Below are positions 35,876 through 45,215 of a stretch of DNA of 64,000 bases, piece by piece. Origin of the DNA: Odoribacter sp. (GTDB lineage Bacteria > Bacteroidota > Bacteroidia > Bacteroidales > Prolixibacteraceae); contig PNOH01000001.1 in assembly GCA_013824715.1 (NCBI GenBank), forward strand, positions 177,531-241,530. The letters run 5' to 3'. The notes under the pieces were generated by a model, which searched no databases, was not told the DNA's origin, and saw nothing but the letters and a program-made list of their open reading frames with translations. The first letter of the stretch is position 1; each line of letters opens with the position of its first letter. Both the position numbers and the translations under genes were made by a program.

Positions 35876-36016
35876 AACCACATAGTCACATAGAACACAT
35901 AGTTTTTCATTATAAAACTTCCAACGTCAACAGGCTTTGAAGGTTTTATCTTTCTATTATTGATCTTGAATAAAATATTCTGCTTTTTCTATGTGCTCGA
36001 TGTGCCTATTGTGGTT
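35876..36016. repeat. Inverted repeat of ACCACATAG-type units
   Basis: AACCACATAGTCACATAG begins the left arm (35876-35902). The right arm (35989-36016) reads on the other strand AACCACAATAGGCACATC followed by GAGCACATAG. Units of CACATAG repeat every 9-10 bases. The element fills most of the dtd-lplA gap. Confidence 0.6.
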
Positions 36017-36026
36017 CAGCATTTCT

Positions 36027-36034
36027 TACTTTTG
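36027..36034 (+). promoter_or_regulatory. -7 box upstream of lplA
   Basis: TACTTTTG fits TAnnTTTG and ends 5 nt before the lplA ATG, so the message would be leaderless or nearly so. It lies just outside the inverted repeat. Confidence 0.4.
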
Positions 36035-36039
36035 CTTTT

Positions 36040-37023
36040 ATGATCACACTTTGCATCAATCAACCCAATTCCGATCCGTATTTTAACCTGGCGGTCGAAG
36101 AGTATTTCCTGAAGAGCTTTCAGGAAGATTTTTTCATAATTTGGCGGAGCCTGCCCTCTGTGGTGGTTGGCAAACATCAAAATGCTCTGGCTGAAATCAA
36201 TCATGAATTTGTCCAGAATAACCAGATACCAGTTGCGCGTCGGCTTTCGGGTGGCGGAACCGTTTTTCATGATCCGGGGAATGTGAATTTTACCTTTATC
36301 CGGAATGTTGAAAAGATTTCGGAAGTGAACTTTAAAGTTTTCACGGTTCCGGTAATTGAAGCCCTGAAAAAACTGGGTGTTGAGGCATACACCACAGGCA
36401 GAAACGATTTGCAGATTGATGGCAAAAAAATCTCCGGAAATGCCGAGCATATTCATCGAAACCGGGTGTTGCACCACGGAACTTTACTTTTCGACAGTCA
36501 TTTGGAAGCCCTGAAAGGCGCGCTGAAAGTTGACTTATCGAAGTTCGAGGATAAAGCGGTGCAAAGTTACCGCAGCGAGGTGACCAACATTGCCAATTAC
36601 TTGCCAACACCAATTTTAGTGGAAAAATTTACTGATTTTCTTTTCAGCGAGATCGTTCAAACTTTTCCTGAAGCTGTGGTTTACGAACCAACCCATGAAG
36701 ATATGGAAGCCATTCAAAAGCTCTCCGTCGAAAAATACCAAACATGGGATTGGATTTTTGGCTACTCGCCCCGATACCGGTTTACCAACAAGCTGGAAAC
36801 AGAAAACGGTGAAATCAGGATCGGTTTGCTAGTGGAGAAAGGACTGATTACCGAAGCTTCAATTACTGGTGCAATTCCGGCTGAAATAAGCAAAAAGATT
36901 GCAGAAATGTTATTGGGATGCCGACATGATCTTCAGGTGATTACAAATTTGCTTCCCCTACTAAATGAAGAAATTTACGAGAATGGACTATCAACAGAGG
37001 AACTAATGAAAGGAATGTTTTGA
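36040..37023 (+). CDS. lplA: Lipoate-protein ligase A
   Basis: Attaches lipoate to E2 and H proteins using ATP. The RRLSGGGTVFHD motif is at residues 67-78, followed by the substrate lysine region DLQIDGKKISGNAEHI near residue 125, and an accessory C-terminal domain. 327 aa is the two-domain length. Base composition returns to the window norm here (about 45% G+C in the stretch I counted), unlike the next two genes. Confidence 0.94.
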   Translation: MITLCINQPNSDPYFNLAVEEYFLKSFQEDFFIIWRSLPSVVVGKHQNALAEINHEFVQNNQIPVARRLSGGGTVFHDPGNVNFTFIRNVEKISEVNFKVFTVPVIEALKKLGVEAYTTGRNDLQIDGKKISGNAEHIHRNRVLHHGTLLFDSHLEALKGALKVDLSKFEDKAVQSYRSEVTNIANYLPTPILVEKFTDFLFSEIVQTFPEAVVYEPTHEDMEAIQKLSVEKYQTWDWIFGYSPRYRFTNKLETENGEIRIGLLVEKGLITEASITGAIPAEISKKIAEMLLGCRHDLQVITNLLPLLNEEIYENGLSTEELMKGMF

Positions 37024-37065
37024 TTTTAATGCGAACTCAACCTTTAAAATTTTTAAATTTGACGA

Positions 37066-37935
37066 ATGATAGAAGAAAAAAAAATATTACAACCGCTTGT
37101 TGAGGTTTTCGGTTTTTCTATTGAAAACGAAAGTGATAGAGCAAAGCGTTATCGGGCAAACAAGTTGTGTCCTTTCAACAATATTGTTTCTAACTGCACA
37201 AAAAACAGTATCGAATTTCCTTTAGGTGTTTGCAGTTTAAACCATAAAGATAAACGGGTTATTATTTGCCCAATTCGGTTTAGAGAAGATTGGACCATAA
37301 TTAGTGATGCTGCTAATTTCATATTTGACGATAAATCGGCCTGGACACATGTTGGTGAAGTAAGATTGAATGATAAATTTGGAAAATCTGCTGGAAATGT
37401 TGACTACGTTTTGGTTTCCTATGATGATAAAGGACGAGTTCTTGATTTTGGTTCACTTGAAGTTCAGGCAGTTTATATTTCAGGAAATTTGACTGGGCCA
37501 TTTACTGCATATTTGGAAGATCCCTCTCCATCATTTAGCTGGACTCATGCATTCAAGTACCCAAAACCAGATTATCTTTCCTCATCCAGAAAAAGACTTA
37601 TCCCACAAATTATAGCAAAAGGTTCAATCTTAAAGCAATGGAATAAGAAGCAGGTTGTTGCTTTACAGACAAGCTTTTATAATACGCTACCTTCTCTTCC
37701 AGAAGTTAATAAATCAGAGTCAGATTTTGCTTTTTTTATTTATGATCTTGTTTCAGAAGAGAAAAGCAAAACGTTATCTCTTAAACTGCAAAGGGTTGTT
37801 TATACAAAATATTTAGCAGTCAAAGAAACTTTGCTATTTGACGAAAATGATATGAGTTTTTATCTTTTAGAAAATGAGTTTTTAATGCGAGACTTTGTTC
37901 AGCAATTTGAAGAAATTGAGGTATATGAGCAATAA
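37066..37935 (+). CDS. NotI-family restriction endonuclease
   Basis: 289 aa. Four cysteines at residues 35, 44, 56 and 68 (LCPFNN, NCTKN, LGVCS, IICPIRF) match the Cys4 metal site of NotI. D113 in NVDYVLVS and E132-x-Q134 in GSLEVQAVY match the D...ExQ catalytic set of NotI, a PD-(D/E)xK variant. The family would thus be a type II enzyme, intact in all key residues; its target need not be GCGGCCGC. The gene is much richer in A+T than its neighbours, a sign of acquisition. It overlaps the next nuclease gene by 11 bases. No methyltransferase is present. Confidence 0.8.
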   Translation: MIEEKKILQPLVEVFGFSIENESDRAKRYRANKLCPFNNIVSNCTKNSIEFPLGVCSLNHKDKRVIICPIRFREDWTIISDAANFIFDDKSAWTHVGEVRLNDKFGKSAGNVDYVLVSYDDKGRVLDFGSLEVQAVYISGNLTGPFTAYLEDPSPSFSWTHAFKYPKPDYLSSSRKRLIPQIIAKGSILKQWNKKQVVALQTSFYNTLPSLPEVNKSESDFAFFIYDLVSEEKSKTLSLKLQRVVYTKYLAVKETLLFDENDMSFYLLENEFLMRDFVQQFEEIEVYEQ

Positions 37936-38821
37936 TAGTTCAACGAGTAAAGATGCAATTTTATTAATGTTGAAGAAATCTCAAACTAAAGTGATTTTTC
38001 CAATAATTACTTATGGGGTATTGAAAGAATATCTAGATTCTGGAAAAATTACTTTTATTGATTCGGAGGTTAAAAATGCCTATCATTCTGCAGTCATGTT
38101 CATTCAAACTTATGTCGGTCATAAATTACACACTGGGGGTAAATATTATGACGCTTATCCTATCAGAAACTTACCTCGATATGGCGTTTTGACTGTAAAA
38201 GGAAAATCTTTTGAAATCGCGGATTTATTTAAAAAGGATGCAAAAAATTTAGTTGAATGGCTTCCTTCTGTCATCAAACAACATATTGATCTTAAAATTG
38301 GAGCAATACCATCACTTGGCTCTGATAATGAAAGACTTAATATAGCGATTGATAAAAATAGATTTCAGGATTTTATTGAAGAAAATATTACTATCAATCC
38401 ATCGAATTTTGAGGTATTTAGCTTTTCAATATTAAGAACTCATTTGGAAAAATTTGCTTGTAAGATTTATCGCGATACAAGAACTTCATCTCATGATAAA
38501 GGAGTTGATTTATCCACAAATTTTGGTGTCGTCTATCAAATTAAAAAATTGCAGTTATTCAGTTTGAAAAATGCAGAAGAGGTTTTTTCTGAAATTAAAC
38601 TGAATTTTGATTCGGAAAGAATGAGTGATGGTAAGGTTGTTTTGATTATTGATGATATTTCGAAAGATGTTAGAAACTATCTCATTAACATGAAAGTACA
38701 GTCCATTAGCAAGAATGAAATTATTAGTATTTGCAATCAATTTATAGAAGTGGAAGACCGGATGAAAGTTCTACGTGTAATTTATGATGAATTTAGAAGA
38801 GAGTACGAAAGTCAAATATAA
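37925..38821 (+). CDS. HaeII-family restriction endonuclease
   Basis: 298 aa from the ATG at 37925, which lies inside the end of the previous gene; the frame is open further upstream (37895) but that would overlap more. The core ACKIYRDTRTSSHDKGVD is followed by LSTNFGVVYQIKK, giving D195 and Q205-x-K207 as a PD-(D/E)xK-type site with E175 in the preceding helix; the GVDLSTNFGVVYQ stretch is what I recognise from HaeII. HaeII cuts RGCGCY; this protein's site is unproven. Sampled lines are about 27-32% G+C against about 45% in lplA. Confidence 0.72.
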   Translation: MSNNSSTSKDAILLMLKKSQTKVIFPIITYGVLKEYLDSGKITFIDSEVKNAYHSAVMFIQTYVGHKLHTGGKYYDAYPIRNLPRYGVLTVKGKSFEIADLFKKDAKNLVEWLPSVIKQHIDLKIGAIPSLGSDNERLNIAIDKNRFQDFIEENITINPSNFEVFSFSILRTHLEKFACKIYRDTRTSSHDKGVDLSTNFGVVYQIKKLQLFSLKNAEEVFSEIKLNFDSERMSDGKVVLIIDDISKDVRNYLINMKVQSISKNEIISICNQFIEVEDRMKVLRVIYDEFRREYESQI

Positions 38822-38949
38822 ATTGAATTAGCATTTATTGTAAGAGTTTTGTTGTTGACAATCCCGATGAAGACAACTCATCACACCAAGAAGAACGAAA
38901 TCATTATTTCTGATAGCTTTTCCTGGTGGGCTGAAGGCTAAAAGTTGTT

Positions 38950-39585
38950 TTAGTCCACATCAATCACCCCCTTCGAAACCACAATTTTTACTAGTGTAGC
39001 CGTGTTTTTGGCATTGAATTTCAGGAGCAGGTTTTTCCGGTGGCTGTCAACCGTGAAGGTGCTGATAAAGAGTTGATCGGCAATTTCTGTATTCGTCAGT
39101 CCGTCGGCGATCAATTTCAGGATTTCGCTTTCGCGTTTGGTTATCATGGGTAAGTCGCTGTTTCCTTGCGAAATTCCCTTAATCAGGTCTTTCACCCCTT
39201 TCCCCAGATAAACCTGATTTCCGTTTAAAATCTGCCGTATTCCACCAATGATGTCATCAATATCCGAGGTTTTCAGGATAAATCCGTCAGCCCCCTGATC
39301 AAGCATTTTTTCCACTACATGGCGTTGGGCAACAGTGGTAATGGCCAGAATTTTCTGTTCCGGAAATCTTGATTTTGCTATTCTACAGAATTCGATACCA
39401 TTCATATCGGGCAGGTTAATGTCGAGAATAATCAGATCGAACGGATTTCCATTGAGAAAAGCCAGTCCTTTTGCGGCAGTTGAAGCTTGTAAACATTGAA
39501 CTTTCAAATCAGAATCAGCGATGATGCGGGCCAGGCTTTCGCTCACGATCGGATGATCTTCAACAATCAGGATAAGTTGTGACAT
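38950..39585 (-). CDS. NarL/FixJ-type response regulator
   Basis: 211 aa: receiver domain with phospho-acceptor D55 (LIILDINLPDMNG) and C-terminal LuxR helix-turn-helix (ITKRESEILKLIADGLTNTEIADQ and the following residues). It lies 93 nt downstream of the histidine kinase gene on the same strand and is surely its partner. 38822-38949 upstream of its stop holds no gene I can support. Confidence 0.95.
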   Translation of the reverse strand: MSQLILIVEDHPIVSESLARIIADSDLKVQCLQASTAAKGLAFLNGNPFDLIILDINLPDMNGIEFCRIAKSRFPEQKILAITTVAQRHVVEKMLDQGADGFILKTSDIDDIIGGIRQILNGNQVYLGKGVKDLIKGISQGNSDLPMITKRESEILKLIADGLTNTEIADQLFISTFTVDSHRKNLLLKFNAKNTATLVKIVVSKGVIDVD

Positions 39586-39678
39586 CGGCGATTTTTTACT
39601 TCTGTAATCGCCCTAAGATACTAAAAATAAGAGTATCTTATACATTGCCTATGCTAAATTGAGTTTGTCATTAAGTGG

Positions 39679-41595
39679 TCATTTTAAAAATTCAATTGTG
39701 CATTCAGTTCCTTTCCCATGTTGACTAATTAATTCGAACCTGCCATTAAATGCAGTAACACGGTCACGGATATTCTTCAGTCCTTTTCCGGTTTTTAAAT
39801 GATCTGGCCCTTCGGGATTAAAACCAATCCCGTTATCATTTACCTGAACACAAATACGGTCTTTTTCGGTAAACAATTGAATGTCTATCTGTTTCGCGTC
39901 GGCATGTTTGATGGCATTGGTTACCAATTCCTGTGCTATCCGGTATAGGGTAATTTCAATTTCTTTCTCGTACCGCAAATCTTCACCAAAAGTGTTGAAA
40001 TGTATGATTGGCAATCCTTCAGGCTCAACCTGTTCGATAAAATCATTCAGGGCAGTCCGCAGTCCGTAATGCATCAGGGTTTCAGGCATCAGATTATGAG
40101 CAACCCGGCGCATTTCGGTGATTGATGTATCGAGCAAATCGAGCGCATGATTGAAATGGGCCAGATTTTCGCTGGTGATAATCGAATTTTCTTTCATAGA
40201 CGATAATTTTAATTTGACACCAGTAAGCAAACCACCCAACCCATCGTGCAAATCGCCCGCGAGGCGCGAACGTTCAGCTTCTTCGCCCTGTAACACCGAT
40301 TTGGCGGCAGTCAGTTGGCGCTCCTTTTCGAGTTCAAGCAGTTGTTTTTCTTTAATTTCAAGTTTTTGATCAGCAATAATTTTTTTGCTTTGGATATTTT
40401 TGAAATAAGTAAAACCGAACAGTGAAACCAGCAAAAGAGAAGCAATCAGAATGTAAATAACCAGAGTACGCTGCCGCTTGACCAAAGTAAGTTTCTCAAT
40501 TTCACTTTGCTTTTTCTCTGCCTGGTATTTCGTTTCGAGTTCAAAAATCTGTTTCGATTTTTGGTTGTTGTAAACCGAATCACGCAATGTCATGTATCTG
40601 ATGTAATATTTCAGGGAATTCTTGTAATCGAACAGGTTTTCGTAGGTTTTGGCAATATCTTCGTACAAAAACTGAATGCCATCGGTTAATTTTTCGCGCT
40701 CGCCTATTTCCTGAGATTCGAGCATACAGGACAATGCCTGATCATATTTCAACTGCCGGTTGTATATCAACCCCAGCATGCGAAGCGTTGCAGGAAGCCG
40801 GTCCGTATTTTTTGTTTCGCGGTAATAGTTTACTGATTTTTGAACATAGACCAGCGCTTTATCCAATTTGCCCATACGCCTGTACAAATTACCAATATTC
40901 GACCAGGCATTTACAATTCCCTCCGTATCGTTTAGCTTTTCAAGAAGGTTCAACGATTTCTGGTAATAATTCAATGCCGTTTCATAGTCTGATTTCGTTT
41001 GCTCCGGAGTTCTTTTTTCGCAATACTCGCGTGAAGTAAACAGCATTCCCAAATGATTAAATGCTTTGGCCATATTGAGGGTATCCTTCAGATTTTGATA
41101 GATGGAAAGCGCTTTTTGATTGTATTCAAGCGCTTTGGGAAAGATTTCCTGATAGAAGTACACTGCTCCCAGAAGATCGTAAAAATCGGCCACGCGGCTT
41201 TTATTTTCCTGTTTTTCTTCCAGTTTCAACCCCTGAATATACCTGTTGATGGCTTCAGAAAAATTCTCTTTGGTCATGTAAAATTGACCAAGCTGTTCCA
41301 AAGCTTGCGATATTCCTGAAACAAGACCGGCTTTTTCAGCTATGGTGACAGCCTGGAAGCAATAAAAAAGGGCCGAATCATTCCGATTTTCAGTGCATTT
41401 TTTTGCTTTTATCAGAAGATTCGTTATCAGAACCGTATCGGCCTGATTCACCTGAATTTGTTTGAAATCTCTTTTCAACAAATTTTCTATCAACAAATTA
41501 ATTTCTTCCGGCGATTGTGAAAACCCTGGAGTTAAACCTGAGAACACAAAGCTTAATACAATAAAACACCATTGGGCAAACCGGAATTTTGACAT
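39679..41595 (-). CDS. TPR-containing sensor histidine kinase (HisKA_3)
   Basis: 638 aa. Signal peptide (1 to about 26), six to seven TPR units in the periplasm (about residues 75-340, for example ALEYNQKALSIYQNLKD, ALNYYQKSLNLLEKLND), a membrane helix near 378-398 (LVIYILIASLLLVSLFGFTYF), a coiled coil, the HisKA_3 phospho-acceptor in RSRLAGDLHDGLGGLLTG and a C-terminal ATPase domain (ELVTNAIKHADAK, NDNGIGFNP, GKGLKNIRDRV). A common Bacteroidota design; signal unknown. Confidence 0.93.
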   Translation of the reverse strand: MSKFRFAQWCFIVLSFVFSGLTPGFSQSPEEINLLIENLLKRDFKQIQVNQADTVLITNLLIKAKKCTENRNDSALFYCFQAVTIAEKAGLVSGISQALEQLGQFYMTKENFSEAINRYIQGLKLEEKQENKSRVADFYDLLGAVYFYQEIFPKALEYNQKALSIYQNLKDTLNMAKAFNHLGMLFTSREYCEKRTPEQTKSDYETALNYYQKSLNLLEKLNDTEGIVNAWSNIGNLYRRMGKLDKALVYVQKSVNYYRETKNTDRLPATLRMLGLIYNRQLKYDQALSCMLESQEIGEREKLTDGIQFLYEDIAKTYENLFDYKNSLKYYIRYMTLRDSVYNNQKSKQIFELETKYQAEKKQSEIEKLTLVKRQRTLVIYILIASLLLVSLFGFTYFKNIQSKKIIADQKLEIKEKQLLELEKERQLTAAKSVLQGEEAERSRLAGDLHDGLGGLLTGVKLKLSSMKENSIITSENLAHFNHALDLLDTSITEMRRVAHNLMPETLMHYGLRTALNDFIEQVEPEGLPIIHFNTFGEDLRYEKEIEITLYRIAQELVTNAIKHADAKQIDIQLFTEKDRICVQVNDNGIGFNPEGPDHLKTGKGLKNIRDRVTAFNGRFELISQHGKGTECTIEFLK

Positions 41596-41652
41596 GGTTC
41601 AACTATTATTTGTTAACAAATCTATACGATAAGGCAATCCTGCCAATCACCG

Positions 41653-41693
41653 AAAAAGGGGATTTTGAGGCAAATTGCTAAAATCACCTTTTT
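41653..41693. other. Near-perfect inverted repeat between the kinase and OmpA-like genes
   Basis: AAAAAGGGGATTTT (41653-41666) pairs with AAAATCACCTTTTT (41680-41693) with a single mismatch and a 13 nt loop. It lies 58 nt upstream of the kinase start in the divergent 283 bp gap. It could be an operator or a terminator-like structure. Nothing else stands out in that gap. Confidence 0.4.
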
Positions 41694-41878
41694 AGGGGAT
41701 ATACAAGCTTTTTCTACTTCCTAAATTTACCTGAAAATATCTTCCGGAAGAAATGTAAGTGAAATTAAAGTTCGTTAACGTTATTAGGAAATTCGAAAAT
41801 AGTGAAGTTTTGATGCGGGAGATGATGTGTTTAGTTCCGGAATAAAGTTCGACATCATAAAAACCAAAAATCAATAGT

Positions 41879-43132
41879 ATGAAAACTTTAAAATTATTAT
41901 TCGCTTTAATTTTTTGTTTGGGATTTATCAATCTGAATGCCCAGTTAAACATCAAGGGAAAAGTTAAAAACCAGACCAACAACAGGGCAAACCAGAAGGC
42001 TGATCAAGGCATCAGCAAAGGTTTGGATGCCGTTGAAAGTGGAGTGAAAGACCTGTTCAAAAAGAAAAAGAAGGATGGGCAGGACAGCACTGACGTAGAT
42101 CAGAACCAGGCAACAACCCAGGATCAAAAACCCGCACCCGATTCAAAACCATCTCTGGCTGCTTACTCCAAATTCGATTTTATCCCAGGCGAAAAGGTCA
42201 TTTTTTACGACGATTTCAGCCAGAACGCTGTGGGTGATTTTCCGGCATTGTGGTTCTCAAATGGATCCGGCGAGGTAGTTACCTTAAACAACTATCCGGG
42301 AAATTGGATGCAAATAACCGCAAATGGTTGTTACTACCCTGAACGTGACCTTCAGACTACTGAAAATTTTACCGTTGAATTCGATCTGATTCCAGGTTCG
42401 GCAAGTTTTGAAGTTGGCTTCTTTTTGGTTGCCGGCGACATAAAAAGTCCGATGGAAGGTGGCGCTATTCCGGGGAAAGCAGGTGTAAAAACCAACATTA
42501 CCGACCATACTGTTTATTTCAGTGGTTATGCCAATGGAGCATACACCCTCGACGGGAATAAAGAAATGCAGCTCAAAGGCACCGAAAAAATGCACTTATC
42601 CTATTGGGTGCAAAAACAACGGTTACGCATTTATATCAATGAAACAAAGGTAATTGATTCGCCACGTCTTATGCCTGCCGGATATAAATACAACATGCTA
42701 CGATTCGAGATGGGTGGCGAAACCAAACCATATATTGCTAATTTTAGGGTTGCTGCCGGCTTGCCCGATACCCGCAACAAGCTCATTACCGAAGGCAAGC
42801 TGGTTACCTACGGAATTTATTTCGATGTGAACAAAGATGTGGTGAAACCAGAATCGTACGGAACATTGAAAGACATTGCCGCCGTTTTGAATGAAGTGCC
42901 AGATGTGAAAGTTAAAATTGTTGGCCATACCGATTCTGACGGACAGGATGCCGCCAACCTCGACCTTTCGAAACGCCGCGCAGCATCTGTAAAAGCGGAA
43001 CTGGCCAAATCTTTTGGAGTGAATTCCGACCGCCAGGTAACCGACGGAATGGGCGAAAGCCAGCCTGTCGCCCCTAACGACACCCCTGTTAACAAAGCGC
43101 TCAACCGCAGGGTTGAATTCATCAAGCAATAA
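41879..43132 (+). CDS. OmpA-family protein with lectin-like middle domain
   Basis: 417 aa. Signal peptide (1 to about 21), a Lys/Gln/Asp-rich low-complexity linker (about 25-95), a concanavalin-like domain (about 100-300, VIFYDDFSQNAVGDFP, FTVEFDLIPG) and a C-terminal OmpA peptidoglycan-binding domain (about 310-417, VKIVGHTDSDGQDAANLDLS, KRRAASVKAEL, LNRRVEFI). Likely periplasmic, anchored to the cell wall. Its own terminator follows, so it may be a separate transcription unit from the genes behind it. Confidence 0.88.
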   Translation: MKTLKLLFALIFCLGFINLNAQLNIKGKVKNQTNNRANQKADQGISKGLDAVESGVKDLFKKKKKDGQDSTDVDQNQATTQDQKPAPDSKPSLAAYSKFDFIPGEKVIFYDDFSQNAVGDFPALWFSNGSGEVVTLNNYPGNWMQITANGCYYPERDLQTTENFTVEFDLIPGSASFEVGFFLVAGDIKSPMEGGAIPGKAGVKTNITDHTVYFSGYANGAYTLDGNKEMQLKGTEKMHLSYWVQKQRLRIYINETKVIDSPRLMPAGYKYNMLRFEMGGETKPYIANFRVAAGLPDTRNKLITEGKLVTYGIYFDVNKDVVKPESYGTLKDIAAVLNEVPDVKVKIVGHTDSDGQDAANLDLSKRRAASVKAELAKSFGVNSDRQVTDGMGESQPVAPNDTPVNKALNRRVEFIKQ

Positions 43133-43144
43133 AGCATTTATCCA

Positions 43145-43181
43145 AAAAGGCAGGCTCACTATTCGATTGAGCCTGCCTTTT
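43145..43181 (+). terminator. Rho-independent terminator after the OmpA-like gene
   Basis: A perfect 14 bp stem AAAAGGCAGGCTCA (43145-43158) / TGAGCCTGCCTTTT (43168-43181) with a 9 nt loop, 12 nt after the stop codon. Confidence 0.9.
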
Positions 43182-43206
43182 CATTCCCATCCTTAATCCT
43201 GAATTC

Positions 43207-45177
43207 ATGCTCCGCAAATTATTTCAGATTATTCTGTTATTGTTTTTCAATGGATTGGTTGTCGCCGGACAAACCAATAATCCTTATCAATCGGTCAAAG
43301 TTGACACTACCCGAAAAGTGACTTCAGAAGTGGTTGTAAAAATTGCCGACCGTTTCCTGAAAAGGCATTTGAAAGAAATTGTATTCGACATCAACGAGAA
43401 AAGCTTTGTGGATGGGCAATTCCGAAAATTAGATGCCGATGGAGCCGATCGGTACAAACTGGCACAAGGACTTAGTTCAACTGCAGTATTTTTTACCGGA
43501 ACCGGGCTATCCCAAAATATTCCGGTAGTTTTTTCAGCCAAAGCGGTTACCTTATTTCCGAACGATACACTGATCGTCAATAATTTTGGCGCAGTTTTAC
43601 GCATGATGGATTCGGTAAAAACTTCTGTTCCGGTATTGCTCTACGCAAAAACCCTTTTCCCGAAAGCTCCGGTAATTCTGACCAATCTGGGAAACTCACT
43701 GTTCGAACTTTACGACGACAAATCGGCTGAAAACCTTTATAAAAGGGCATTACGGATTAATCCTGATTATGCCCTTGCCCGGCATGGATTGGTCAGCGTT
43801 TATCTCAAACGAAAAGACATCCAGCGTGCAATGCAGGAGCTTTTTAAAGGCATTTCCGGAATTTACAGCGAATCGCTTGCCGATGTAAAAGATAAAACGA
43901 AATACAGTAAAAGCTATTCTCCGCCTGAACCTAAAATCGAAGAACCAAAGCAAGATTCAGGCGACAATCAGAGTCAGGACCAAGGTTCGGATTCGCCAAA
44001 CCCGAATGTTCCGGTTGATAACCTGGTATTGCCTGATTTCCCTAACTGGGGCGATATTGGCATGTTGCTTTACGACAAATCAATCGAAAAAATAAACAAA
44101 AAACTTACCCAGATTAATTCCGGGAACCCGGCTTTGAGTAAAGCTATGGAGCTGACGAAAATGACTCCCGATCAGCAACAACGCTGGTACGCGAACGAGA
44201 CCCGTCCGGGCAGGGTTAAGTTCAAAGGAAATGAAACCGAAATGGAAATGATGGAAGAATACTTCGATGATCAGCTTAATGCGGCGCACCGGAATTACAT
44301 TCGCTCCGATAGTTTAAACAATGTCCAATTCAAAAAATTGCTCGAACAGGCAGCAGCCAACGATGAATCCAGGGCCAGACAAATGGAGGCCGATCCGGCA
44401 GCCTTTCAGGGATTTCTGGAAGAACGGTGCAAAACTTTCACCCAACTCACCAGCAAATGTTTTAACGACTGGAAAAAAGTAGCTTCCGAACGACATAATA
44501 AATACGAAAATATCCTGATGACCTATTGGGTTTCGTGCGAACAGTACCTTAACCGGACGTACGACTTAAACGAATTTGAAATACTCAACCACAAACGCAA
44601 GTCGTATGTAGCATCCAATTTCGGCCTGATCTATACCGATTATTCATTCCGGAAACTTCAGTTTGCCTTTTCAAATTTGGCTTCGTTTGCAACAGCTACC
44701 GGAAACTGCCCCAAAGCCCCACCTCCGCCCGAACCAACCGAATCGGCCGAAGACAAAGTAAAAGTTCCAAATAAAGAACCCATTCCCTGCCCGTTTAAAG
44801 ATAAAAAACTAAAAATCGGCCTCGGCGTGTGCAGCGCTGGTCTCGATTGCGAAAGCGTCGAAGCCGAATGCGGTGAAGGTATGATTGGCGGAGTCAAATG
44901 GAATTACAAAAAAAAGGAGATGACGCTTTTTGGCGGAGCAGGGTTAAAAGGCGATTTCGGGGTTGAAGGAAGTTCGGCCTCGGCTGGAGCAAAAACTGGA
45001 TTTGAACTCACGTTCAATAACAAAAACCAGGTTATTGACGTGGGCTACAAAACAGAAGTTGGAGCAAGCGCTTCTCTGGGAAATTTTGAAGCGGGACAAA
45101 CTCTTGAGGTAAAAATGACGGCGGCTACAGGAATAGACATTAACCGCACCAATGAATTGTCTTCGAAAATATTTTGA
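43207..45177 (+). CDS. Secreted TPR-containing protein of unknown function
   Basis: 656 aa. Signal peptide (1 to about 21, ending VVAGQ). TPR-like helices near residues 155-215 (AENLYKRALRINPDYALARHG), an acidic Pro/Gln/Ser linker (about 235-270), a helical middle with several tryptophans, and a cysteine pair region CSAGLDCESVEAECGEG near 545. The last 100 residues are Gly/Ser/Ala-rich with alternating hydrophobic residues, as in an antiparallel beta sheet (FGGAGLKGDFGVEGSSASAG). No family recognised. Followed at 38 nt by the next secreted gene. Confidence 0.8.
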   Translation: MLRKLFQIILLLFFNGLVVAGQTNNPYQSVKVDTTRKVTSEVVVKIADRFLKRHLKEIVFDINEKSFVDGQFRKLDADGADRYKLAQGLSSTAVFFTGTGLSQNIPVVFSAKAVTLFPNDTLIVNNFGAVLRMMDSVKTSVPVLLYAKTLFPKAPVILTNLGNSLFELYDDKSAENLYKRALRINPDYALARHGLVSVYLKRKDIQRAMQELFKGISGIYSESLADVKDKTKYSKSYSPPEPKIEEPKQDSGDNQSQDQGSDSPNPNVPVDNLVLPDFPNWGDIGMLLYDKSIEKINKKLTQINSGNPALSKAMELTKMTPDQQQRWYANETRPGRVKFKGNETEMEMMEEYFDDQLNAAHRNYIRSDSLNNVQFKKLLEQAAANDESRARQMEADPAAFQGFLEERCKTFTQLTSKCFNDWKKVASERHNKYENILMTYWVSCEQYLNRTYDLNEFEILNHKRKSYVASNFGLIYTDYSFRKLQFAFSNLASFATATGNCPKAPPPPEPTESAEDKVKVPNKEPIPCPFKDKKLKIGLGVCSAGLDCESVEAECGEGMIGGVKWNYKKKEMTLFGGAGLKGDFGVEGSSASAGAKTGFELTFNNKNQVIDVGYKTEVGASASLGNFEAGQTLEVKMTAATGIDINRTNELSSKIF

Positions 45178-45215
45178 TTTTCTTCAGTTAAAAATTATTG
45201 CTAAAACCAAATATT

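Noticed and set aside
37066..37935. GCGGCCGC sites (NotI target) in the window
   Set aside because: I did not spot an exact site by eye, but a manual scan is not a reliable count, so no claim is made.
38868..38942. 24-codon ATG frame after the HaeII-like gene
   Set aside because: Too short, no homology recognised; I looked here for a methyltransferase or controller protein and found none.
37024..38949. A methyltransferase gene for the restriction pair
   Set aside because: Searched both strands here and in the flanking genes for the SAM-binding and (D/N)PPY or PCQ motifs; none seen.
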